Source: Hordeum vulgare subsp. vulgare (taxonomy: Eukaryota; Streptophyta; Magnoliopsida; Poales; Poaceae). From it: a stretch of DNA of 64,000 bases. The position numbers were made by a program, and so were the translations under genes. The first letter of the stretch is position 1. Each line of letters starts with the position of its first letter. The stretch is taken from positions 489,311,763 through 489,375,762 of the forward strand of contig NC_058524.1 in the NCBI RefSeq assembly GCF_904849725.1. The letters run 5' to 3'. Below the pieces are notes generated by a model that was not told the origin of the DNA, ran no database searches, and was given only the letters and a program-made list of their open reading frames with translations. This document shows positions 23,463-34,745 of the stretch, piece by piece.

Positions 23463-26400
23463 TCATCTAAATTGCTTCGACGGGCAATAATATTCTGCCT
23501 TCACATCTAGGACCTCTGCATCTAAGAATCCGGCAATTTCCTCTTGAATTGCTCGTACATGTTCCTATGGTAGAAGACCGTCCCGCAAACGTTCGATCTA
23601 ATTTAAAGAAGGGGTCAATATATATCAATGAAATCGAACACAATTGATGATAATAAAATAAAGTTGTGAGTATTGTTTATCGTACTTCAATTTTTTTATG
23701 TCTCAGTTTTTGCGTGTCTCATGGATCGTCTGGCGAATGAACACGCAAACATAGTATCCACATAAATTGTTCCCATGTTCTTGCCTCAAGCACTTTACGA
23801 GAACAGAGTTCAATCAAAAACATAATCAAGAATGATAATGGTATTGAAACTAGAATAAAGAGATGCGCGGATCTAGCGAGTAGTTACTTACATCCAATTG
23901 CCAAATGTAAGCTCTGACTCCCAAACACCACGAGCCTTGGCGGTGAACCGTTCCCAAGCCCTCCCAAGAAAAGGAAATGAATAAAGGAGTTCTATATTAA
24001 TTCCTTGCTATCAGGAAATGAATGAAAAGTTGCCGATATAGTGTCATAATGATTGAAATTACCTGTGGAGGCATTCCTACATGTTCGCCCATTCAGCGAG
24101 GAGTGTGCGTTTCGGGTCCATGACTTTTACCTCGCCCTTGTAAGGTACAATGATTAACAAAATAAAGTGGAATCTGCGCATGCATAACGAGTCAATTATA
24201 CACTTATAATAAGATCGAGTAAGCAAAAATAGAATGTGTGTAGTAACACTCACTTGAAGTTGTAAGGAAGTAGTATTTCCCTTTTGGTACTTCAAAACCT
24301 TAACCCTTGTACAAGGTTATTCTCTGTCTCTCGGGAATTCGTTGCGAGACTTAGGTGATGAATGAATATGGGTCAATGAACCCATTGTCATAGATTTGTT
24401 CTCTTTTGCCTTCGAGAATCTTCGTTCTGCAAAATTAATATAGTGATGAAGAAGATTATACATGCAAGAACGAGCTGAGTAAAACTTAATGACATAAATT
24501 AATAATACTTACAAACAATAGGCACTGATGATAGATTTGTCGAGGGTGTCTTATTTGTATAACTAAAATAATTCGTCGAATTCAATCATTAGCACGCCAT
24601 CTCCATGCCCAAAATGCTCGTTTATATATGCACAGTAGATCCAGCTTTGTTGTTCAGCACATGCTCGCATGTACCAGTCATGCAATCTTCGCATTTTTGT
24701 TGGTAGCTCGTTGACTAACTCAGGTTTGATGAGAGGAGCCCCGTACCGGTACATGTATGTTATGTCAGCGAATTCCTGCATATGGTTTAAGTACTCATCA
24801 ATAGACATGCCATGAGACTTGGCCGCTTCTCCGTATAGTGCAACAAACTCTAGATCGATACCAGTTGTTTCATCATTTCTGTGCTCGACCGCAAATCCGC
24901 TCGAGCACACCTTTGTATCGGAATACACTTTGAGAGAGGGCCACGATTGGTTTTTCTGTTGTCCGAGCTGGGCAACTGATTTCCCGTTGGACGTACTACT
25001 CTTCAACCGCTGCTTTTTTGCCTGAGCCGACTTGAGAATAGGGCGTTCATAGTTTGCTGGCAACGGTGGCGGGGGATGTGCAAGGGTTTTCAAAATTTTC
25101 ACGCACGCGGCGTGATCTTCTGGGGTGACCGGGAGCTCTGGCTCTTTTGGCTTCTTCTTGTTAGCCGTGTCAATCTTCCACTATTGATGTTGGGCGTCTG
25201 CCCTCTTAATATTGTCCTCTCCAGTATAGTTCCAAGGTCTCTTTTCCATATCCTTATGAGGTACTTTTGGGAGGGGCTACAACTTACGTTTCGGTAATCA
25301 GAACCCCTTTCTGCCGCCACTATTAGCTGTGGTACATTTTCGCTTTTTGCTCTGATCCTCAGTGGACGGAGACAGCTAACGGGGTGGTGGACACACCTGA
25401 TGCGGTGGTGGAGACGGATGCGCTAGAGACTGGTGAGGTGGCGACACAACGGTTGCGCTAGAAACTGGTGAGGCGGCGAAGACGACGGTTGCGCTGGAGA
25501 ATGCTGAGGTGGAGGCAAAGAAGGATTGCTGCTCTGAGGAGTCGGTGGCCTTGGCTGCCAATTTGGAAGGAAGATGTCCTCCTTTCGCCATACAACGGTT
25601 TGTTTCTTGACTTCTCCAAGTTGAGTCAAATCCCTATCTTCACCTGCAGGGTGGTCGAGCTTCAGCTCCTCGTAATCTTTCATCACTTCATCCACCGCAA
25701 CGATAGCGTACCCTTCTGGAACCGGAGAGTAATGCAAAGTTGGATTATGTCCAATTGGTACGGCCATGCCGACCGTCACTGTCAACCTTAAGTTAGCAAC
25801 TTTCACCTTAAGCTCACAAGGTGTGCTCTCTGTGATATCATCCACTGGGTAGCGACGAGGAGGATCCGTCATTAGTGCATCATCACCATCATCCTGGAGC
25901 TGCGTGGAAGCGACACTGCTTTTTCCGATTCGATGCAGCTTCTATCATGAGCCGCTGAGATTGGCCGCTACCTTGCAGTCCGTCGATTTGATCTTGCTGC
26001 AGCCGCTTTACTGCTTCTTCTAGATTATGCAGCCAGTTTGCCTCAGCCGCTTTCTCAGCTGCCTCCTTTTCCTTTCTCCTCTGATGGCTTCTATCGGGAA
26101 ATCTATTCCTTTCCTCGTAAAACGCAAGCATCCACGACGGGGAGCCTGGTAAGCCTCGTGCTCGCCCTTTTTGTACATCATTCCCAAGGGCGCATGTGAG
26201 CTCGTCGTTCTCTCTATCGGGAATGAACCGTCCCTCTTCAACATCCTATACTGCACGTCTAATCTCCTCGATGGGTAGGGGATTATCTTTGTGTATTTGG
26301 TTATATATAGCCTTCCCTTCTTCGTCCAACAAGCCCCCATGCCCGTCAAACCAGTTTCTTCACCGTTCGAGCCATCTTAAGGGCTGTGGAGTGATTTTTT

Positions 26401-26705
26401 TTCCAGAAATTATGCCTCAAGTGCTTCCCACTTAGCCATGTGACCGCCGTAGACACCAGGCCCCATAATATGGTGGTACTTCTTCTTACCTGCATTCGTC
26501 TTATGTATTACACACTTTTTCAAGGCGTCCTCTGATTTCTCGTACGCCACAAATTCGGCCCAGTAGTCTTTTATCTTCTCATAGCCGTGATCGAAATCTA
26601 GAGTCTTATCTTTCAAGATAAATTCCTGGTGCAATCTTTTTTTACAGTCCCTGAATAGATCGACCATCTTCTATGTGGGTTGGAATTTCCGGTTCACATA
26701 CCTCC
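23463..26705 (-). pseudogene. CACTA second gene: Transposase_24 plus Ulp1/C48-like domain, broken
   Basis: This is a multi-exon gene on the minus strand. The upstream part (26667-26410) holds VDLFRDCKKRLHQEF and KKKYHHIMGPGVYGGHM, typical of the plant Transposase_24 domain. The middle (25872-25423) matches the region with PVDDITESTPCELKVKVANL. The stretch 25102-24563 ends in MIEFDELF, the conserved end of this part. The C-terminal exons are recognisable as a C48 (Ulp1-like) fold: a His in HFILLIIVPYKGE, an Asp in VKVMDPK, and a Cys in NNLCGYYVC near 23750. A stop follows the Cys region and other breaks occur, so the gene is inactive. A possible first exon with a donor lies near 26930. The role of the C48-like part in CACTA biology is not established. 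Confidence 0.75.
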
Positions 26706-27350
26706 TAGATTAAAAAATATATGTCACGTTGGTCGTCATAATTGTCATAAACACTAAGTAAAACAAATAGTTATAAAAGATAATATCTATACCACATCCG
26801 AATCATAATAACAAAAAATAATGAAAGTAAGTAATCTATACAAGTATCTATCTAAGACATACAAGTAAGAAATTGTTTTTCTTTTAAAAAGAAGATAAGA
26901 ACAAGAGACTCACCACGGTGGTGCTCGCGACGAGATCGGCGTGGGCGATCGACAACGGTGAGGACGGGCACGGGACGACACCCTACATATGTGCAGACTC
27001 TAAGAAGTTAATTTGAGATCAAAGTTTACATCTAAATCAAAATAACTCCCACATACACTGCTACACTAAAACCCACAAACCACTCTACTTCTAGAGCATT
27101 TGAAATGAGCTAAACTAGCAGTGAGAGATGAAAAGATGAAGTAGCTAACCTTTTAGAACACTTGTGTAGCTGGTGCACGACCAAACCTAGACAGATATTG
27201 AGGAAAATGGAGCTTGGAGAGGAGAAAGCTTAAGTAGTGTGGCTCGGACATTTCATCGAACACCTCATGTGTATGAAACAGAAGGGTGGCAAGAGCATGA
27301 CATGCACACCTCAACAGCCAAAAAACAGAGGAGACGGTGGGCAGGAGCGA

Positions 27351-27365
27351 GGGTACATATAGGCA
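27351..27365 (-). promoter_or_regulatory. Candidate promoter of the CACTA element 1 gene
   Basis: On the minus strand a CCTATATG box follows the subterminal motif CCGAGACTAAAG within about ten bases. The same layout is seen at three promoters of CACTA element 3. Confidence 0.45.
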
Positions 27366-27369
27366 AAAC

Positions 27370-27620
27370 TTTAGTCTCGGTTTTTGGCTAAAACCGGGAC
27401 TAATAGCCTACCATTTAGTCCTGGTTCTCGCCACAAACCGGGACTAATGCTCCGCGGCATGCCACATGGCAGTCGCTGGATCTTTACTCCCGGTTTTTGC
27501 CCCGAATCGGGACTAATGAAACGAAACGAACCGGGACTATTGCCCTGGCAACTCGAACCAGGACCAATGCCTGGCATTGGTCTCGGTTTTAATGTGAACT
27601 GGGACTAATGGTCTTTTATG
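27370..27620. repeat. Subterminal repeats of CACTA element 1, 5' side
   Basis: Inverted copies of TTTAGTCTCGGTTTT or CTCCCGGTTTT and CCGGGACTAATG, spaced irregularly before the terminal repeat. Confidence 0.75.
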
Positions 27621-27651
27621 CTCCGGCCGAAAGACCCATTTTCTACTAGTG

Positions 27652-29970
27652 TATGTATCTTTAATGTTTCATTATGTATCCATGATCTAAATCTTTAGTG
27701 TTTCTAAAGGTAACCTTTTTTACATTAAAATTACTATAAAACTGAGAATTTATTTATTTATTTTTGAATGTATGCAGGAGAGCTGCCAAATTCATTGATC
27801 AGAAGAAGGCATTACAAGAATACCTCCAAAGAAGGAATGCACCACATAAAGGCAAGTGCCAAAAAAAAAGAAGAAAACAGTCTGCTTAGTTTATTGTGGA
27901 AAACTGGGCTAAAACCATAGCAACGTCTAGCTAGACTAGACCTAGAGCACCACGAAACATACAAGACGCCGGAAGGCGAAACCTCACAACACACACGGTC
28001 GGACACTCGAGCGCCTTCGCTGCTACGAGAGTGCACACAGACAACCGTCGTATTATACCGGGCAGCCACGAACATATTCACAGACCTCGAGGACATGGGA
28101 GAGGAACAATAGGTCCGAATGAGCGAAAACCTATGCCCCACCAATGTCACGAGCCAAGCCGAGATAGCTTGCCCGATGCTAATATCATGTGAAGGATGCT
28201 CATGTTGCTCTCCTCGTCGACCAAAACAACCTGCACCACACAGAAGCACCACCAAAGACTCCACGCACTCCAAAACGTTGCCTGCTCCAAAACCACCGCA
28301 CCTGATGGAAAATTAAATTTTGAGAGCAAATAATACGTATAGTACCATTTTGTTTTTGCGATGGATATCAAATCTTATTGAACATGTCCTCATCTCTCTT
28401 ACACTACGGACTTCTGCGAGTAACGCATCCTCAAGTCTAATCCCTCAAATGAATAGTCCCCAAATCTCAATCTCTATTTGAAAAATTGGATGTAGATCTC
28501 ATAATTAGAAATTACAATTGCATACTCAGCGGTCGAATGCGAGAGTGTAAAGACATTCATACCTGTCGAACGTCTGAACCGTAAACCACAAGGAACGGCA
28601 CACAACAAATGGCCTTTTCTCCATTAATGTCGCCCTGAAATTGATGTGCCCCCCCCCCCCCCCCCAACAAGCCCAAACAGCCGTGGACGTAAATCATTGC
28701 TGCTTTCCCCAATCAAGGTCACCAAAATTAGGGTTCACATTCAGTAACCAAACAGAAAAAATCGAAGAAAATACAAGAGAAGTAGAATCGGGATATCTTG
28801 GATAAGTTCCATGAAAGGTAGCCACAACATCTCCCTTGGCCGGCTATATATCGAAGGTGGTGGCGCATCCGCGCATGTGGATGAGGGACTTGAAGGGGAT
28901 TGACCCAGACAAAATGGCAGTATATTGTCTGCATAAGTTTTTTTAGTGGCGTACGCACAAAGTGTTCTACCTTGAGAGAAATGATACGTATCAAAATGAG
29001 CCTCCATCACCTACTCTAGACATATGGGCTTCATATACCTGGGCTGCACATAACTATAAGAAAAACGTGACCTGCAGAAAGCTAGGAACATCAGTTGCTC
29101 ATACTTCTCTAAAAAATCAGTCGCCCAAACAAAAAAAAGCTACAGAACATCCTTTTCCAATAAAGAGCCCTTCAAAAAAATTCCAATAAAAATCCAAAAG
29201 AAACATGTTCCAATAAAATAAATTAATATAGCCCTTTATTAGTCCGGTTCACACTTGTGAGGAACGAGTGACAAAATTTTAGGATTTAAAATCTTTCTCA
29301 TAGAAGTTACAAAAATGGGTCTAACTAGTATAAGATCTGCACAAAAAGGAATAATAAATGGAGAAAACCAAAACAAAATATGACCATATGAAGCTACAAA
29401 ATGAAATATGAATTTGCTCAATAGAAAATGATATAAAGTTACCGACATTAAATGTTCAAATCTCTAGAATGGAGTATCAAAAGTCATTCGTTTTATTCTA
29501 AATATCGCACATATCCAAAGTAGCCACGATTAATGTGCGGGTGCATGAAATTTCAATAAAAATTATAGTAGGAAATTAAATAATATACTAAAAGTTTAGA
29601 AGAAAAACAATGTTGTAACAAGCTACTCACATGAATAAGGAATTGCGCAATAGACAACAAATAAAGTTCCAACATATTAATGTTTAAAACTGTAAATATA
29701 AACATCATCTTAACTATTATTGTAACGATATATCCAAAACTAGCCGCATATTGTACCTGCTAGTTGCATAGAACTTAGTTGGTTCTTAAACATCAAATTG
29801 TATAATTGAACATCACATTTGATAGAACTGAAATAAAACAATGGACATGTTCACTACACGAGGTTTAACAAGAACCACATATTGCTGTTGGAACTGGTAT
29901 TGATGAAATTTAACTGCACAATCCATACATATAGCATGACTGAGATAATTAAACATGACATGGGCTTCCT
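27652..29970. other. Unassigned sequence between CACTA element 1 and a gene-like pseudogene
   Basis: No retroelement or transposon motif was recognised. Just inside, near 27778, a TATGCAG acceptor-like site precedes a short open stretch (AAKFIDQKKALQEYLQRRNA) that could be a single exon of a captured gene. I cannot name it. Frames at 27812-28371 are short and overlap on both strands. A 17-base C run lies at 28649-28665. Confidence 0.4.
28649..28665 (+). repeat. Homopolymer run of 17 C
   Basis: A pure C run. Its true length should be treated with caution because such runs are error-prone in sequencing. Confidence 0.9.
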
Positions 29971-29974
29971 CACA

Positions 29975-30175
29975 TGTCACAGATGGGCTCCTTCCCATTA
30001 GAAGAGCATGGATTCTGGGTGTGCTCCCTATTGTCTCAGATGTACTCCTTCCCCTTGGAAGAGCATGGATGGAGGGTGCCCTCCCTGATGTCGCAGATGG
30101 GCTCCTTTGCCTTGGAAGAGCACGGCTGTAGGGTGCCCACCCTGTCACGGATGGGATCTTTCCCCTTGGAAGAGA
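29975..30175 (-). repeat. Degenerate tandem repeat of about 60 bp
   Basis: Three to four imperfect copies share the core TTCCCCTTGGAAGAGCA and the phrase CAGATGGGCTCCTT. The unit is a multiple of three and is read through by the minus-strand pseudogene as repeats of CSSKGKEPICD. Confidence 0.75.
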
Positions 30176-30656
30176 TGGATAAGGTTCCCTTGTGGGAGTC
30201 ATTGATGAGGTATGACTTGTCAGCTGATGATGTCCAGCCACCGCCATAGAATGTGTCCTTCAGAAATGACAAAAGAGGATCCATGGCGATGAAGGAAGGC
30301 CAATTCTTGAGACCAAAGCAGAGGTGATCAACGAATCACACTTGCATGAGGTCGATGGGGGTTGAACCCGAGGGGTTGTCGGAGGGCCACTTAACCTGTG
30401 AGATAGCCCGCGTCAAGCCGCCACTATCGACAAGCTCGATGTTGTAGCCAGCTTCGTTGATATGGATCCATATGGGAATCCGTTGTCTTGCAGCCTTCAT
30501 GTCGTTAGATTCCCCAGAGGCCACCTCATCACCGTAGGCAACTTACCCGGCGGGCTCGGCGGTCAGCTCATTATCATAGTCAACTTCCCCGGTGACCTCG
30601 GTGGGCACCTTACCATCGTCCAGCGGCCAAGCCGTGATATACCTCATTTTGGTCAT
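30036..30656 (-). pseudogene. Gene-like reading frame of unknown function, interrupted by stops
   Basis: From an ATG at 30656 one minus-strand frame stays coding-like to 30036 with two internal stops. These are a TAA at 30543-30545, which overlaps a GTAAGT-like splice donor, and one at 30336-30338. The first part reads MTKMRYITAWPLDDGKV and is acidic. The middle has RQRIPIWIHINEAGYNIEL. The end has the short repeats described above. GC content is higher than in the flanks. No transposon domain is visible and I do not recognise the protein. It may be a host gene fragment carried here, or an old pseudogene. The sequence upstream (30690-30930) looks like a plant 5' leader but has no clear start. 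Confidence 0.45.
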
Positions 30657-32049
30657 TCGCTCCTAGAGCTCCCCTAGAAGCGTACCCGGGATTAGGCCGC
30701 AATGGTCTGCGGTGGGGGATGGGTATCTATGAGGAATGGGGTGTTTAGCGGGTGCCATCTAAGAAATTCAGTGATGCGAGGGTACACATATCGGTTGGTA
30801 ACCTGCATGGGGAGAGCGGGAGAGGATGACTTTGGAAATGAGGCGGGGTGGTGGCGTCGAGCTAGGGTTCCATCGAGGGAGGAGTTGTCTGTGTGTAGTA
30901 GGGTGGGCGGTATTGGAGGGGCCTAGGTGGTGTTTGGGGAAATGTTGCGGCCACTAGTAAATTTTACTTGGAGGGATGAAATTCCAGGACAACTGAAATT
31001 TAGATGAAGGGTTTGAACTGTCATAGGAGGAACAAACATTGCACACGGCCCAAACATAATACTTGTGTGCAATTCAAAGAAAAAACCAGCAGAACCACCA
31101 AATTTTTAAATTGTTCAAGGCGGGTAGCTTTGTAAGATTTATCTAGGTGGGGTTGGTGCGAAGGTATACTGTACACAGGCGTGGCACACGGTTAGAACAC
31201 GGTAACCGTTTCTACTGGGTCCACAATTGCACACAGCTATCTCGTTCGACTCATCTGCTATTTATGTTTCAAAAAAAGACCCGCCTACCATTTATATAGC
31301 AACATTGAGGGTCAGAGCACAAACACACTTGCATGTGGACCAAATGTATGTATGAAAAGGTTGTTGTGATGTATGATCAAACGGAATGCACAACTTCCAT
31401 GTGACGCAGAGGTCTCGTAGAGCACACGGTATTGTTGTTCTATGGGCCCCCACTTCGAGTCGCCGGGAGGGAGTGTTAGGTACAATATATATATAGGCCT
31501 CCAATCTCACCCAAACATAACACAAAACAAATAGGAATACATGACCCCCGTGTGATTTATGTGGGAGGTTATAGACTGTGTGGGCCCACGGATGAGCGCG
31601 TCTCAAAAACTTCACGAGATGGGTGAGACCGCAACCACCTGCATGTTGCCCAAGTAATTAATTATTGTGATATTTCAATACCATATGCATAACTTTTTGA
31701 TGTGGCACGTGCCTCTCACAACTTCAACATTACGTGACCTCACGAATGTATTGTCCCTTCGGCCCCCACCCTCACCCCACGCACACCCAGACCTAGATAG
31801 CTTAGTTAAATTACCCCCCCCCCAGACTTCGAGCCATCTATAGAGAGGCCACATATATATGATGTATATATAGTATACTACCCTCGTGATGACAACTAAA
31901 GTGACATGCCATGTGGGCACACAGATGGCCTTTCATCCATAACAACACATCATTTCCAATTCAAAATATCTAGAAAACGTATTTCTCAATGTGGTATGAG
32001 ATGTTTAAATACCAATATACACAACTTTGATGTAACACATGCACACATA
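30657..32049. other. Unassigned sequence before CACTA element 2
   Basis: Short frames on both strands only. I see no terminal repeats, LTR boundary or conserved domain. Confidence 0.4.
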
Positions 32050-32083
32050 CACTAGTGGAAAACGGGCCTTTGGACGGGACCAT

Positions 32084-32390
32084 TTAGTCCCGGCCTACCT
32101 CTGGGCCGGGACTAAAGGCTCGGCCACGTCGCCCCAATTCTCAATGCCTCCCTCGAGGCTTTCGTCCCGGCCCGTAAGGAGCCTTTAGTCCCGGTTCGTG
32201 TCCCAAACCGGGACTAAAGGGCTACGCGGCGGGCAGTGGTGGTGGCAACCGTTCGTATCCCCCTTTAGTCCCGGTTGGTGGCTCAACCCGGGACTAAAGG
32301 ACTAACACGTGGCCTGCCATAGTGGTGGCGACCGTTGGTATACCTCTTTAGTCCCGGTTGGTGGCTCAACCCGGGACTAAAGACCCAAAC
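32084..32390. repeat. Subterminal inverted repeats of CACTA element 2, 5' side
   Basis: At least four close pairs of TTTAGTCCCGG and CCGGGACTAAAG, separated by short spacers. Each pair could form a hairpin. Confidence 0.85.
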
Positions 32391-32625
32391 GGTTTACATC
32401 CCGCGTCGTTTCGGGCGATGAAAAGCACGAACCGAAGCACAGTCACCATTTCTCTGTTTCTTCTTCTCTCTCGCTCTCCCTCTCTGTTCTTCTCCTCTCT
32501 TCTTCCCTTCTCTTCTTCCACCATGCCAACTAGCTTTCATAAGGTGCTCGCACATGGCACGACCATGCTCGATGTCGTGTACACGAACGAGAGCAGGGAG
32601 GTGCCGTTGCTGAGTGTGAATCAAA

Positions 32626-32738
32626 GAATGGGAGAACGATGATCGTGCTGAGTGTCCCACGGGAGTACTATGGCCGCTCCGAAGAAATCCATATCGACTA
32701 TGATGAACTCTTCCAGATGTACAATTGACTATTGTCTG
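32626..32738 (+). pseudogene. Deletion-joined last part of the Transposase_24-side exon
   Basis: The codons match the end of the large exon of element 3 (TMIVLSVPREYYGRSEE, then IDYDELFQMYN). They start abruptly at 32626 at a deletion junction, and a TGA at 32726-32728 ends the frame. In element 3 about 30 more bases follow before the splice donor; these are missing here. A donor (GTAAGT) at 32739 is kept. Confidence 0.75.
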
Positions 32739-32823
32739 TAAGTTTTTCAATTCGTTGTCTACATATAACTTGTTTAGTTATTTCAATTCATTGTCTATAT
32801 ATAACTTGTACTCTATTATGCAG

Positions 32824-33772
32824 AATGAAGATTCTGGATTGTAAAAGTAGGGCCATCCTAAATATTGGGTTTATTGACCCAGATAAAATACATATAGCGA
32901 CGCTAACTGATAAACCCAAGGAGACAGAGGAAAACCTTCTAAGGTTTCTAATAGATCAAAATTTGTGTGACCACATACTGTTTCCATACAACTTCACGTG
33001 TGGGTCTTTACTCTGATGTGTCCATTCACTTATAAGTGTAATTGAGAAGTTACTGACACACACACATATATATACATGTGCAGCTTTCATTGGATTCTGT
33101 TGGACATTCAAATTGATAAGGGCAGAGTTAATGCCTTCGACCCATTATCGAGACCCTTGGAACAGTTCCAAAGCCTGCAGGACATGCTCCAAGGGTAATT
33201 TTAATCATTCTTGCGCTCTATCGGTATCTTTCGATGATTTTCTGATATATCAATTAATGAAAAACTTAGCAAATCATTATCCTTGTCGGGCAGGGTTTGG
33301 AAGCGGTTCAAGTGCGTGACTCCCGGTAACTTTCCTGAGAAGCTGAACTTTAGAGCGGCTCAGGTAAGTAGTAGTATGATATACTTCTATTAATTTTCAA
33401 TACATTTATGATGCTAGATTATTATTTTGATTATATATATTCTATTCTCGTAAAGTGCGACCAGCAGCCACGGGGAACGCATCTATGCGGATACTATGTT
33501 TGCGAGACCATTCGCATGTTTACCTCTGAGCTCAAGGATCACAGATTCGACGTAAGCAATGAACATTCACACCTCTATTTTTACCCGTCATTCTTTGTTA
33601 TCATGATTGATATTCATATTCATCTCCTCTTCTTATATAGCACACGGCCATGAGGACGAAAGTCCTACCAGAGCAACGCGCGATTGCTGTTGCAGAGGAG
33701 CTTGCGGGATTTCTGAGGACGGAAGCTATAGAGCTCAAAGGACGATTTAGTGTAGCTAAGGGCCATTACTGA
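32824..33772 (+). CDS. Open C48 (Ulp1-like) protease module of CACTA element 2, five exons
   Basis: Five exons can be placed by GT-AG borders: 32824-32997, 33084-33194, 33294-33363, 33456-33551 and 33641-33772. Intron phases agree throughout, so a reading from the ATG at 32825 to the TGA at 33770 stays open for about 193 codons. The Ulp1-like catalytic residues are all present: His in FHWILLDI, Asp in VNAFDPLSR and Cys in HLCGYYVC. In SUMO proteases of this clan these form the catalytic triad. The full-length relative (element 3) has a stop right after the His motif. The normal upstream part of the protein is missing here, so whether anything is made is unknown. A start at 32825 and expression are inference. 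Confidence 0.6.
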
Positions 33773-34038
33773 TGTTCGTCCATGTAATCGAATAGACGGG
33801 CTCTAGTCCCAATAATTCAGACCTCCATATAATTGTATATATATGCTCGCTTGTAAGATAAGTTAATCTTATATATATATATGCATAATTATTTCTATTT
33901 AAATTATATGAAAACTAATTCCCGAACACCAAACGAGGCATCACGTTAATCTCCCGAACACCTAACCCTAAAACCCTAAAACCCAAAAATAATTTCATTC
34001 AAAAAAAAACCCAAAAACAGCAAAATCTGAAAATCTTT

Positions 34039-34230
34039 AGTCCCGGTCCTGTAACGAACCGGGACTAAAGGGCCTACCCCTGGGGCACTATGAGGCGCCC
34101 ACGTGGAGCACCTTTAGTCCCGGCTTGTAAGAGGGTCGGGACTAACGGTTAGGCCTTTAGTCCCGCCCCTTTAGTCCCGGTTGGTGAACCGGGACTAAAG
34201 CCCCTTACGGTCCGGGGCTTAAGGCCCCGT
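34039..34230. repeat. Subterminal inverted repeats of CACTA element 2, 3' side
   Basis: Pairs of TTTAGTCCCGG and CCGGGACTAAAG before the terminal repeat, closely matching the left end of element 3. Confidence 0.85.
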
Positions 34231-34241
34231 CCCCACTAGTG

Positions 34242-34410
34242 ATATATCCTCGCAAACCACAGAGTACAAGTACGTACACAGGCAAACAACCCATATTATG
34301 CATCGGTTTAAGTGGGAGGATCAACGGTTCATATATATATATATATATGTGTATATATATACATGTATATATATACACACACACATATATATATGTGTGT
34401 GTGTGTATAT

Positions 34411-34458
<48 letters not shown>

Positions 34459-34533
34459 CAAATTTTATCTACCATCACTTGCGTTTTGTATGTTGTATGT
34501 AGTATGTATTAAATTCGACAGTATGTATGCGTA
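34242..34533. other. 292-bp spacer between two inverted CACTA elements, with a microsatellite
   Basis: The spacer is unassigned DNA outside both target duplications. Its middle is an (AT)n tract with embedded (GT)n and (AC)n runs at 34330-34456. Frames through it encode only Tyr/Ile alternation and are not genes. Confidence 0.8.
34330..34456. repeat. Compound AT/GT dinucleotide microsatellite
   Basis: An alternating AT tract interrupted by ACAC and GTGT runs that mirror each other, so the tract is partly self-complementary. Confidence 0.95.
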
Positions 34534-34554
34534 CACTAGTGGGGACAGGGCCTA

Positions 34555-34745
34555 TAGTCCCGGCCTGTAAGGGGCTTTAGTCCCAGTTCACCAACCGGGA
34601 CCAAAGAGGCGGAACTAAAGGCCTAACCTTTAGTCCCGGCCCTGTTCCAAGACGGGACCAAAGGTGCTCCACGTGGGCGCCTCAGAGCGCCCTCATGGGC
34701 AGGCCCTTTAGTCCCGGGTCTTTACACGGACCGGGACTAAAGAGT
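34555..34745. repeat. Subterminal inverted repeats of CACTA element 3, 3' side
   Basis: Several TTTAGTCCCGG or TTTAGTCCCAG copies with complements such as CCGGGACTAAAG and CGGGACCAAAG. Confidence 0.85.

Larger units (their letters stand above)
22995..27651 (-). mobile_element. CACTA (En/Spm-type) DNA transposon, element 1, defective
   Basis: This is a 4.7-kb element with CACTAGTAGAAAA-type ends. The left end reads TACTAGTAGAAAAGGG (first base changed) and the right end is its near complement. Three-base target duplications (TAT) flank it at 22992-22994 and 27652-27654. Subterminal copies of TTAGTCCCGGTT and its complement lie inside both ends. The only coding remnant is a minus-strand gene of the second CACTA type (Transposase_24 plus Ulp1-like). 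No TNP2 transposase is present, so the element depends on another for movement. The gene orientation makes 27651 the 5' end. Confidence 0.88.
32050..34241 (+). mobile_element. CACTA element 2, short deletion derivative
   Basis: This is a 2.2-kb element from CACTAGTGGAAAACGGGC to the complement of CACTAGTGGGGACGGGGC. Three-base target duplications (ATA) lie at 32047-32049 and 34242-34244. Both ends match those of the 13-kb element 3 nearby, in opposite orientation. The interior keeps only the last exons of the second CACTA gene. It is therefore a non-autonomous deletion derivative of the element 3 family. Reading on the plus strand makes 32050 the 5' end. Confidence 0.92.

Noticed and set aside
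27778..27850. Single exon of a captured host gene (AAKFIDQKKALQEYLQRRNA)
   Set aside because: Only one short open stretch with one acceptor-like site; no second exon or recognisable protein.
31801..31960. Possible terminal repeat of another element near the C-rich run at 31816
   Set aside because: No matching second end or target duplication could be found.
34239..34570. Two overlapping frames of 87 and 90 codons on the plus strand
   Set aside because: They run through the AT/GT microsatellite and encode Ile/Tyr alternation only.
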